DNA of 64,000 bases from Clonostachys chloroleuca (taxonomy: Eukaryota; Ascomycota; Sordariomycetes; Hypocreales; Bionectriaceae): contig JBANAY010000003.1 of assembly GCA_037952775.1 (NCBI GenBank), positions 17,856,001 to 17,920,000 of the forward strand, read 5' to 3'. Every line of letters starts with the position of its first letter. The first letter of the stretch is position 1. The notes beneath the pieces are model-generated. The model did no database searches. It was given only the letters and a program-made list of their open reading frames with translations, and was not told the DNA's origin. The position numbers and the translations under genes were made by a program. Shown one piece after another: positions 46,857 to 57,802 of the stretch.

Positions 46857-47829
46857 CTACAACTTCTCAAACGTCGGCTTCGTCCTCTTCAGACCGCTCA
46901 GCAGAGCCTTCTGGAAGTCCTCGCTCTGCACATTCGCCGAGTTCCAAATAGTAGTGTACCGAAGGCTGTCCACGGTCCCGTGGTCCCTTCCGTAATTGAG
47001 CAGCTCCTTGGTGCCCTGGACCGCCACGGGGCTCTTCTCCGACAGTCGCGCCGCCATCGCCAGGCCCGCCTCCACCGCCTTGCCCTTGTCCTCGTGTACG
47101 GCGCTGACGAATCCCACCGACAACGCCTCCTGCGCTGAGAACTCCCGCGCCGACATGCAAACGTCCTTGACCCACGAGGTCGATCCCACAACCTTAGGCA
47201 GGCGGGCCAGCGTGCCGACGTCGGCAGCGATGCCAATGTCCACCTCCTTCACGGAGAATCGAGTGTTGGCGGCGCAGATGCGTATATCAGCACAAGTGGC
47301 AATATCAATAGCCAGTCCGAACGAGACACCATGTAGCACACAAATAACAGCTATTTTCCCCAATCACACCCCCAGGTTAGCATCGTGCATGACGGTAGAC
47401 AACTCGTAGAACATCCCCCCTCCAATCCTCATAAAGATAGACAGACTCCAAGGAACAACACTTACGTTTCTCACACTTCTCCATCGCCCCAACACAGACC
47501 TGAAACTCCTCGATCGTCGCCCTCAGAGCCTTGGCCCTCCTCGCCACGTCCCGCGACAAGCCCTTCTGCTCAAACATGCCGCTCGAGTCCACCACGTCCA
47601 GCCCGGCCGTGAACGCTTTATCCCCCGCGCCGCTCAGCACCACCGCCCGCACGTCGGAGTCGGCGCTCAGCTGCTCGAACACCTGCCCAAACTCGAGCCA
47701 GACGTCGCGCGCAAAGGCATTGAGCTTCTTGGGCCGGTTGATCTCCACGTGCGCCACCCCGGCGGACGGGGCGCTGACCACGAAGTTTTTGTACTTTTGG
47801 TACTCCGGCGACGACGATGACGTTGACAT
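46857..47829 (-). CDS. Delta(3,5)-delta(2,4)-dienoyl-CoA isomerase (ECH1/Dci1-like, crotonase fold)
   Basis: Exons 47829-47466 and 47350-46857, total 285 residues. Crotonase-fold landmarks: VEINRPKKLNAF, FTAGLDVVDSSG and LHGVSFGLAIDIATCADIR. The three acids known in rat ECH1 are present: Asp in ADIR, Glu in SVKEVDIG and Asp in AADVGTL, the last two defining dienoyl-CoA isomerases rather than hydratases. It moves double bonds so that odd-position unsaturated fatty acids can enter beta-oxidation, in peroxisomes or mitochondria. The C-terminus is FEKL, close to but not the consensus SKL peroxisomal signal; no clear mitochondrial presequence. Intron 47351-47465 (115 bases) contains a CTAAC branch. 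The usual oxyanion GGG segment is changed to SFGLA, to be noted. Frame intact. Confidence 0.92.
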
Positions 47830-48496
47830 TTTGAACAGATGTGAAGGAGTCGAGCTTAAATGAAAATTCCTGGGGAGCTATGAGAGATGTTAATAGGTTT
47901 AAAAAACAATGTCAGAGGAACACTTCGGATCGCTGGGAGGCAGTTATAAGCCACAGGTATGATAATTATAGTACTACTCCCTGCCGTGTTTGATGCCGAG
48001 GTCGTAATGAGAGCCGCCCCATCCCGTGTGGGGACCCCGGCTTTCCACATGACAGGCACTCCGCCAGGCTAGGCAAGAGGATATAGTGAGCTATGTAGGT
48101 TTCGAATTCCTATCTACGTTCGCTCCCGGAGATGTGATAATCGACTTCTTCACGCGATTGAATATTGATTTACTACCACGTCGACCACGTCGATTGAATC
48201 AAGCATATATTAAGGTACCAAAACTGGCAAGGGAAAAAGAGAAGTCAAGTTCCATCTATGTATAAACAAGCCAGAAAAACTTTGGCAGAAACTGCAAACC
48301 GTTTACCAGGGGGCAAGCTAAATAAAGCCCCGACCGTTACCAGACGCCTTGTTAATCTGCTTTGAATTGCGCAATAACATGTTTAACTCCATCGTCCTAC
48401 GCGATGCAAGTTTACTATATCCATCCTTCCACCTGGGACCCTTGCTCGGAGCCGAGTCCCTGTCATTAACCCAGAAGCATCTTCATTTTCATTTCT
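47830..48496. other. Intergenic between isomerase promoter and GH72 3' end
   Basis: Upstream region of the isomerase and 3' UTR of the glucanosyltransferase gene, both minus strand. No supported gene. Confidence 0.6.
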
Positions 48497-49964
48497 CTAC
48501 AGCAAGAAAACGCCGACCATGGAGCCGAAAAGGGCGGCAGCAGTGACGGCAATAGGAACGCGAGTAGAGGGGGCAGCACCCTTATCGTCTGATCCGCTGC
48601 TGCTTCCAGAAGATGTAGGAGAAGCCTGGCCAGATGTGGCGCTTGCGGTGGCAGTGCCAGAGTCGCCATCAGTCTGGGAGCCCTTGCCCTTTAGGCCAGG
48701 GCCGTCACCGGCACCGTTCTTCATGTACTTCTCGGCTTGGCTGGGCATGTCCGGAATGAAGGTGGAGTCAACGTTCCAGTCGGCGTCCTTGCCAGGGCAC
48801 TCAGAGGACGAGGTCTCCTTGGCGGCACCGCCGTCGGTTGTGGGCATAGGGTACTTGGCGAGCTTCTTCTTGAAGATGTCGAACTCATCACGGTGAACGA
48901 CCTTGTTATCCTTGATGTCGACGATACCGTACTTGTTGGTCTCGTAGGTGTACTCATACATGAGACCACCAGAGTAGACAGCGGTCATCTTGTCGCTCAT
49001 GAGAGCACCGAGTTCTTCGAACTGACGGGGAGTGTTCTCAATGCAACCCCACTCAGACAAGCTAGGTAACAATATTAGCATGATCCAATCCACTGAGGTC
49101 GAAGAGAGAGGCTTACAAGATGGGGAGACCATAGTCAGTAAAGTTCTTGACCTTGATGTCCCAGCCGGAGGTCTTGAAGTCACTGTTGCACCAAGAGTAG
49201 TCGTTGAAGGCGAAGAAATCGGATCGCATATCATCAGAACCACAGTTGAAGTAGTGGGCGGTCTGCATACGGTTCTTAGCGACATCAGCAGCAGAGTATC
49301 CAACGGGGATCTTGCGGAGACCACGAGTGCTGATGTAGTTGCGGATATCACGGGTGACGGCCTTGACATAGGGAGCGGACTGGTCAGTGTCGTTCTCGTC
49401 GTTGATGACCTCGTTTCCTGAGAAGAAAGCAGCGGTATTGTCGTACTTGGCGAACATCTCAACAGTGGCAAAAACGCTCTGCAGGTAGGCAGCGTTGTAA
49501 GACAGGTGAGGGTCGGCACGGTTGATGGAGTACTTCTGGTTGTTGACATCGAGAACAACGTAGATGCCAGCATCAGCCAGAGCATTCATGCACTCGTCGT
49601 GGTTCATGCTGTTGTCGACAGCATAGACACGGATAGCATTGATGCCCAGGTCCTTGAACTCGGTGATGTCTCGCTTGCAAACATCGGGATCGGCGAGGGG
49701 ATCGATGTTGGCAGCATCACCACCGGGCTGGTAGTCGATACCACGCATGTACCAGCGCTTGCCATCAGCCCAGAAAGCTGTTCATGGTCAGTCATGTGCA
49801 TCATTTTGAGGCATTGCATTCGAATTGCTGTACTCACCTCGGCCAGAGGCAGAGATAGCGGGGAGAGAAGAGGCGCGCTTGCTGGGTGGCTCCTGGACCG
49901 TGCGGGTGGGGTTGGCTTGGACGCTCGCCAAGAGCCCCAGTGAAAGTAAAGCGACAGACTTCAT
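48497..49964 (-). CDS. GPI-anchored 1,3-beta-glucanosyltransferase, GH72 (Gel/Gas family)
   Basis: Exons 49964-49838, 49777-49117 and 49061-48497, total 450 residues. The signal peptide is MKSVALLSLGLLASVQA. The GH72 domain has KRWYMRGIDYQPGG, LGINAIRVYAVD, DAGIYVVLDV, the acid/base Glu in FFSGNEVIND, the YFNCGSDDMRSDFFAFNDYS segment and the nucleophile Glu in FLSEWGC. A Ser/Thr-rich tail (GTATASATSGQASPTSSGSSSGSDD) leads to a GPI signal ending ALFGSMVGVFLL. The enzyme cuts and rejoins beta-1,3-glucan chains, elongating wall glucan outside the plasma membrane. There is no Cys-rich X8 (CBM43) module, so it belongs to the GEL1/GEL3-like class without that module. Codon choice is strongly biased, suggesting high expression. 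Frame intact, introns 60 and 55 bases. Confidence 0.96.
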
Positions 49965-52559
49965 CTTGTAGATTTCACGTTCAGAGAGTAATCGAGATCA
50001 ATTGCTGGTGTAGTGGGTGATTTTCGAGTAGCGAGTGTGTGTATGGTCCAAATGTCGAAAAGGGAAGAAGAAGAGTCCCCGAAGAGAGTGAGGGAACGTC
50101 AGGAAAAGGGAAGGGAAGACAGTGATTAGGAGTGGTTTTCTAAACAGTCCAACAGCGAATGAGTTGGAATGCAGGAAGGAAGAAAGGAAGAAGGCTGGAT
50201 GTCGGAGAGAGGAAGAGGGATGGTGTTGGAACGGAAGGGGCTTGAATAAAAGAAACAGGATTCCGCGCGAGCAGCAGGTTGGCTCTGAAAGCTTGCTTCC
50301 CGGGCCCAGTCCAACCCAATGACGCCCACACGGTGCACAGGAGAGCTGTGGACCGGTGGCCAATCATCCATCTCGCGAGGATGAGTGTCTCGTGTTTGCC
50401 AAACATGGCCGCACGGTGCATGTTTCGGCCACCGTCCAAGGAAAGCAGCTCCACTCGCAGTTGGTGTGGAGCGAGGTGCGTAAAGACGTCAGAAATGGAG
50501 GGTGTCTGCATCAGTCGAAAGGGATGGGCCACATCCTTGTGGGGCCTCCTCCCAAGCAGAAATGCATCCAGACAGGCACAGTATATGTACGGCAGAGGGA
50601 GATGAGAATGAATATCGTGCGGTCGATGGGCGTTACAACGGGGTCTCATGAGTACTGGCCTGGATTATCCCTCCCGTCTCCACCGCAGATAGACTCTGTC
50701 ACGAGGCATTGCTGATGTCTGCCCACAGATAATAATACTTGATATCGAAGGACCTGTCTATTCTCATGGGTTCTCGGATGCACGAGATCCAGGAGGTTAT
50801 GAGATACACAGCCAGGTTTCAATCACGAAGACACGAGGACAGTACTCGGGCAGGTCGTTGCAGATTGGGAAAACTGGAGCAAGCCAGCGTTGGCAATTGG
50901 TCGTGCTTGATTCACTCGTACCTGGACACGAGATTAGATGAATTTGCCACATGCAGCTGCTGTTGGCGGTTCTTTACCTGCCGACGGAACCGAAAGGCGC
51001 CGTCTGATCGAGTTAGTGCAAGCCCCAGGAACCCGTTCAACCGCCGCTGCCTTTTAGCTTTTGTGGCTTCCAGGTGGTCAATGGCTTAGGCACGGATTAT
51101 TGACACGAACTAGGCAGTTAGTGAGGTGCTGAGGAGGGAGCTGTCCATGAGAATGCCAGACGGCCTGTTGGTGTTTGTACCCCATACTTCTTGCCGCCGT
51201 ACCTTCGTCATGCCCGTATCCCAAAGCTTCGCCTCAATGCGCATGAGCCTGTCATGTTGAACCTGTGACGGCGGTAGATCGAAACGGGCGGCTCCTGGCA
51301 GGCATCCGACCAATAAATATGCATATTTTGGTCTGGCGAGCTAAGCTTCACAGCCAAGCACCAGTGATGATACGCAAGAGGCCATCTCCAGATCCCTTGA
51401 GCTTGATAGCCTTCCCTGCCTTGTCTTGCCAGAAATGCTGCTCTCTAGTCAGTAAAGGCTCAGCAGATTGTTGGTTCCAGCTGAGTAAATATCCCTGTAA
51501 TACATCATCCATCTTCGGCACCAGCGGGCATGGAATCCTCGGAGCCGCGGTCTCCAGTAAGCGCTGGATTGCCTGGGGGTTCCTTGCCAGCCAACATGCA
51601 TCTCGATCCACAAGCCCCCTTTCCTCAGTTCAGTCCCAGCGTGCAAGACCCAATTGCATGTTTTCCAGACTGGCACCTTCTAGTAATCCCAAGGAAAATC
51701 CTTGGCTAGGGGTGGAGGGAGTGATCTGATCTTCAGGGGCTGGTGCTTCCTACCGCGAAACGACCGAGTGGAAGCCTCTGCCGAAAACTGGGGCACCTAA
51801 ACAGCCCTCCTCAGCCATCCATCCATAATCTCAATGCTGTTTCTAAAATTTCAATCGACGCTCCTCAGCGTACAGTGCGCTCCACCGGCACACCACAATT
51901 AGCTATGGGATGTTTCAAGTACGCCGGCGCGTCATAGCACCAATCGCGACACCCGCGGCGTAGTCGATTTTATTGCCATCTGCAGAGCTACCATGGAACG
52001 GGCTCCGCTTGATCGCCAAGCACCAAAGGCTCTTGGAGCCAAGTCTTGGCCAAGAGATCTCCCCGGGGCGGCACTTGATGGCGTTGAAGACGCCATCGCT
52101 TGAGCCTCACCACACCCAAGTCCCAAGCGGCGAAGAACACTCTTTTTCCCCTAAGCAGAAGCTGCCCTGTTTGCCTGAGAATTACATACTCGAACGGCCA
52201 CTACAGTTGAGCGGAGACCCTGTAATTTATGGGCACCTGGACTCACTAGGAAGCCACCGGTAGGGCAGGTAAGGCGAGCAAGCCCACCTGTGGCCCATAT
52301 CAGAGCATAAGATAATTACGCATAACGTAGTGCGTTGCGGAAAGATGGGGCCATGAGGCTGAAATCTGATTTGTCTTCACGTATCTACCGCCCCATAGAA
52401 AACATCCAGGTCAGTATGTATATTACCACGTCAGATCAGCTACATCGTAGATCAAGGCAGAAAGGAATGATATAGTCTATACGCGCCGCTAAACAGGAAA
52501 ACGACAGATAGATGGTCCAAGCCACTTTAGTGGGTGGCCTCCGTTTGGGTAGGCCCAGT
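49965..52559. other. Intergenic upstream of the glucanosyltransferase gene
   Basis: A 2.6-kb spacer. Next to the gene (50000-50270) the coding strand is CT-rich, typical of promoter and 5' UTR of a wall gene. The longest ORF (51265-51729, 154 codons) has no recognisable domain. No RNA gene seen. Confidence 0.55.
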
Positions 52560-55500
52560 CTAAACATCAAAAAGCTTCTCAACCCCGGCCCAGGTTCCAC
52601 GGGCTCGCTCCTCCCAATAACCATCCTTGCCTCCTTTGATTTTCCAAACTTCTTCCCCTTCGGGTGTGTCCTCGGCCTTGACAAACCACCGCGGCTTGTA
52701 TGGCTCGCCGCTGTCTTCCACCACTCGTCGACGGGCACGTTGAGCCTCCTCAAGTTTGACTTTGACGTCATCCGCCTCGTCAAAGTTGCCAGCTTCGGCC
52801 AGTCGCTGGTCCGGACGGAATCGACAGTCACTAGGGGGAAGCTTGCCCTTCTCCACCTCTGTGATTTCGTTGAGGCTGGCCGCGAAGACTGTCAAGCCAT
52901 ACGTCTGCGCAGCATTGTCGACAAGCTCGCCGGCATTCCAAATATCGTAGCTGGCCGCCTTGCCGGGTCCCACCGTCCGGAGCTCGCTTGTCCAGTTTCC
53001 TGTGAGACCGCTCCCGGTATTGCTACCGTCAGGACCAAATGTAGTTGCGTGAACTTCCTCCACCCTTCCACCAAACATGCCCTTGCTCTTAAATTCGACA
53101 GTGGCCTTGTGTCCGGTGCTGTCGTTGAACACGTGCATTGAGCCAACCGGTTCCATGTATTTCTCACCCATCACCACATTGCGCAAGAACATGGTAGCAA
53201 TGTTCCACGAGTAGAGCTCGTCTTCCCCGTCAGGTAACCGGAGCGCAATGCGGACACGACCCTCGGTTGTAACTTCGGCACTCTTGCCCCAGAACTTCTG
53301 CCCTGGTGCGGGAGACTGGGAGAATGACCAATTGGCTGAGTCTGCCTGCATTGCCAGTCTGAGCGGGCGATGCTGGACCTTCTCTACGAGGAGCCTGAAC
53401 CCGCCGGGGACCTCTTGCTCTGTACGCACAAGCTCAAATGTCTCGCCCAGCAAGGGAGTGAAGGGTTTCCTTGCAGCTCGCTCTCTAGCTCGATTACCGC
53501 TAAAATGCGAGACTGCAAATGCAGTAACGTACAGGAGACGCTCAGTTGGGCCCTTCTGTCTGACAGCTTGGTCCAGTAAAGTAGCATATTCCAACTGCTC
53601 TGCCACCTTCTGCAAGAGAGAGAGTGGTTCATTCGCAGAAACAGGCATAGCAATAGTACTGAAGTCCTTACCAACGTTCTTTCGGGCAAAAGCAATCAAG
53701 CTTGGTGGCGCAACTGTCGCTGGGGGGATCGTCGTTCTTCTTTGAATAGTCATATTGACGGGTAGTGGCGAGAGATTCTTTGGTTTAGCGGGGAAGAGAT
53801 GACCGACATCTCCAGGGATGACATCCTCATCGTCGTCCACAGATGAGACGGATGAGTTATCATGAAGTGATCCGACCTCGTCAGAGTGGGTTTCTTCGTC
53901 ATCGCTCCCATCAACCTTGACCACAGCGTTGTCGGCCTCTTCAGCATCGAAGAACTCGTCCAAGGATGATGCCGTCGTTTCAATACTCTTGCGAGAGGCT
54001 GCCGCCGGCGACAAGGGGGATTGGAGTCGTCGGCGCTTGCTCGTGTTAATGAGTGAGGTAAACTCGCTCACAACTGAGTCAAGGTCCGTCAACAGGGATT
54101 GACAGTGATCTTGGAGTGAAACCTCGAGCTGCGCTTGGCTCCTAGAGGGCTTCCGACCATGAGAAACTACTCTGGCGCCGTTTGCAGGTACCGATGGCAT
54201 CACACCGTCAGGTGAGGGCACAGCCAGTGCCGAGGCAACCAGTTTCTGTGTGGAGGAGGTGGGCGGGGCGGCACTTGACTTACGCCTCCAAAATGACCTT
54301 TTCTCGGTGGGGGCAGGGAAGTAACCATCTTTATCCTCACTACCAGCACTGGGATGTCCAGGGGACAGTAGGCTGTTGGCGCTGGGCGAAGCCATTGGGA
54401 CATGGGCATGAGCATTGACATGGGCCGGGAGTGATGCCTGAGCGGCTACCTCCTTTGTCAATCGTCTGAGGGCATCTCGGGTCCCCACGACACGGCTAAC
54501 CAACGCCTCGACTTGCTGCCATTCTGTATCCTCCTGGTGGCTCATCAGGCGAGAGGTTTTGAGCAGCTGGGGAGAGTCGGCATTTGGTCGAGATTTTGTA
54601 GATGGTGATGGTCGAAGCTGCGTCTCCATTCCGCGTGCAATTCGGCTTGCCTTTTCCAATGCCCGGGCCCAGTCTTGGAACTCCTTGCTGTTGGGCGCTC
54701 TGAGATGCCATACCTCGGCTCCGGAATCGATGCTGATTTCCCTCCTGCGCTCGTCTGCGGCGATAGCAGCCAAGCTAAGGGGAATCGCGCCTCTGAGGGC
54801 GGAAGAATTGCGGTTGTAGTAGTATGATAGCGTGCAGGTAGAGTAATCGAGAGAGAAGAATCGGCGAGCGTAGCCCTGACCTTTCTTACGCCGTCGCTTA
54901 GAGAGCGTTCCAACATGATGGTTGGGAGATCCTCCTTCACTGCGACCTGAAGCTGAAGCTGGACGAGCTACGGCAGTGTGGCTGTGAAGGCTATCAGAAG
55001 AGGCAGAGGCGATACCCTCGGTGGGTTGGGCGTGCTTCCCGAGGCTTGTCTGGCTACCTCGAGCATTCGGCTGCTGGAGGTTTGGTAAGTGATTTGCTGA
55101 CTGGGGCGGGGCACCAGTTGGATAGGTCAAGATGACGAAGGTAGCTGTTTTGGACGTCTGTTTTGAGAATGTGTTGTCGAATACGAGACCGTACATGCCG
55201 CTCTGACCCGTCGGGATGTCGTGGGTGCCCATGGAAACTTTGTCGGCCTCGCACTTCCCGATCCATGCTATGGAGATGAAGCCCTTGCCCGACAACAGCT
55301 CCTGGGCTGTCGTATCCCGTTTATGGAGCCTCCCCGACTTCCCCTCGGATGTGCCATGAGTGTGCGGTGATCCAATGTCATTGTCGGTCGAAAGTAGTAT
55401 AGGGTTCGCTCCAGTGCCTGGGTGCTTCACAATGCCAAAATTTCTGTAGAGAGAAGACGTGTCAGCTTCGTTGCTCGGGATGCCGTGTCGCGGGGCGCGC

Positions 55501-55694
55501 GTTGGAGTCGCATACATCGACTTCTTATGAGGCTGTATACTCCATGAGATCGTGTTGCCTTCATCCACCTGAACCCAGCGAACGATGTAGGACTGCAGCA
55601 CAACAAATTGTTAGAACCGCATGTGGTGCATTGGTTGGAGGGGGTAGTTGGAACTTGCCCTGCTGTGAACCTCGAGATGCTCGATGCCCGCCAT
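52560..55694 (-). CDS. osh3: Osh3-type oxysterol-binding protein (GOLD-like, PH, FFAT, ORP domains)
   Basis: Exons 55694-55659, 55592-55516 and 55443-52560, total 998 residues. Exon 1 encodes MAGIEHLEVHSR and is followed by a GC-AG intron (donor AGG|GCAAGT). N-terminal GOLD-like domain (SYIVRWVQVDEGNTISWSI, KKSINFGIVKHPGTG), PH domain near residues 215-305 (RRKKGQGYARRFFSLDY ... FQDWARALEKASRIA), an FFAT motif EFFDAEE near residue 530, and a C-terminal ORP lipid-transfer domain from about 600 (KPFTPLLGETFEL, FRLLVEKVQHRPLRLAMQ, TGNWTSELRTVG). The family's EQVSHHPP signature is degenerate here (EKVQHRPL). Osh3 works at ER-plasma membrane contacts, binding VAP through FFAT and phosphoinositides through PH. 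Intron 2 (72 bases) has no in-frame stop. Frame intact. Confidence 0.94.
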
Positions 55695-57802
55695 TTTGGG
55701 ACGTTAACGAATGTTGGGAATTGTACTGCCAAGAAACTATGAAAGAAAGAACACCAGAGGCGCTGTCGGTAGCGGTTAGATATCTTCCATATCGTTCGTG
55801 TCAGATAGTAATACGAGTTTATTTGGGACGGGATGCTCGTGTATTCGTAATGAAGCTCAGCCCGGGAGATGCGGAGGCTGCCCAGAAGTCCTAACAGGGC
55901 GTTTCATACCTCGTCCCGCCAAGCCTTACGCCTCAGCAGGAAAGCAGTGGACAGCTGCACGGTCTTAGCCCCCAATAGCTCGCCGACACCAGCCAGTGAT
56001 TTCCTCTGCTAGGCACTGTGCGATTACAGCTCGGATCCACATTCCTTGGGAGCAGCAAGCTCAGCTCACCATTCAGAATCCAGCATTTGCTTACCTAGTA
56101 GGCCAGCTTTCCATTCCCCCTCCTTTCCCTCCAACCCTAATAACCTCCGAGGCAACGTGGCTCTCAACGTGCCTGGGCAGGTGATGGGCGTCACTATGAC
56201 GGTCCCGTGATTGGCCATCTGTTTTGTTTACATTGGAATTCCAATATGGGCTCGTTCTACTTCTCCCTGTTATGTAGGTACCCAAGCCCTCATCTCGATG
56301 ACGATGTACATGATGCAAATAATACAAGATGACCATGCATGGCATGTACTTGCGAGATAGCGACCCCAATTTGACGCGTAATCTCAGGGATTGGCTGGGC
56401 ATTCTTACTATCTCACCTTGCCAGGCTCGTAACTGATTAAGCACCAAGAGACTGGGACTGATCAAAACAGGCAAACTCCCCAGATAGCACTGGGCTTACT
56501 CCATCACCAACCAACATGTAGAGTCACCATGCCATTGACGAAGGAAAAAAAAAAGGTATCCAGGTTGGTACATCAAGTAAAGGGAAGGCCTAGCCCCAAA
56601 TGGGGAATGTTTAAAATAGAAAAGCACACTGGCGTCTTGCCCCTTCTGTGTCTCTGGGCTTCTGCTGTGGATCTTATTCTTTTTTACACGACTCAGCACA
56701 AAGAAAGATTGTCCATCTACGCTATCCCCAGAGGTGCCAGGGGGGCAGCTAAAGCTATTCGCCTGCCCTCCTAAGTACCCAGTCGGGCTCTTTGAGGAGA
56801 GGATAGAAAAGGCCTCATCAATAGTGTGTAAAGTTAATATTGCTACTATGTAGGCAAGTGGCAGGAATAATACCTCGTGTGCTGAGTGGGACCAGAAAAC
56901 GAAGGGAGCTGTACTCGACTCCGCCAAACATCAAGCCGATTGGATGACTTTTGATCTACTAATGAATAGCAGATGGATGGAAGACCATTATATGTAGGTC
57001 GTGTGGTGGTTGTTGTTGGTTCTGCAGCATCACTACTTTGTATTGGCAGCTATGGCATGCATTCTCTTGAGTGGAGGACAGGCTGGTAATCCAGCCAGTT
57101 CATCCCGCCATTACTCGCGGACATATCTAATGCAGCAATCATTACAGATAGCAACAGCATAGCAAGCCTGGTTTAGAGAGAATTACCCCACTTGTACCTA
57201 CCGTCCGGAGGAGTGACCTACCTTTAGTGGTAATACCTAAGGAGTAGGCTGTAATTAATGTCGGTTAGGCAGGCCATTACAGGCCTGTTTCGGGACGGAT
57301 GTCGTGCGGAACTTCTCCTTTTTAGCAGACAGAGAGGCTTGCACCCAGCTTGACCTCGAAGGAATTGCCACCACCACCGATCCCCAGTGGCCGATTCATT
57401 CGCTCTCTTATTTACCTATTACCGAGCAGCAAGATTACCACCCCGTTCCCGTTGATTGATTACCCAATCGAGTGTGCGACATCTTGTGCTCCTACTTTTC
57501 TGCGCGTACCTACCCTCTTCCCTCTCTACAACATCTCTTCACCTACGACTCGGTTCCGGTGATCAGTGTTATCGCTCAATGCTCGTAGGCGGTAGAACTG
57601 AAACATGACCCCTTGAATCGCCTCCAATCCCGTCCAAGCAAACCCGACAGCACCGCCCGGGCGAACGTGACGATCGTGCCCGCCCGAAGCGAATCCTGTC
57701 CCCGGCCGCTCGCTGCGTGCGATCGGCCCCCCTTGAGAGCTCGACTGTCCTACGCTCAAGCTGTCGTGATTGCCAGGAAGCGCGACGCACCGGCCGACCA
57801 TC
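55695..57802. other. Divergent intergenic region, osh3 and ArfGAP gene
   Basis: 2.1 kb shared upstream region. Pyrimidine-rich sequence at about 57370-57560 is likely the ArfGAP leader. No supported gene. Confidence 0.6.

Noticed and set aside
51265..51729. 154-codon ORF upstream of the GH72 gene
   Set aside because: No domain, overlaps antisense ORFs of similar length, composition like surrounding non-coding DNA.
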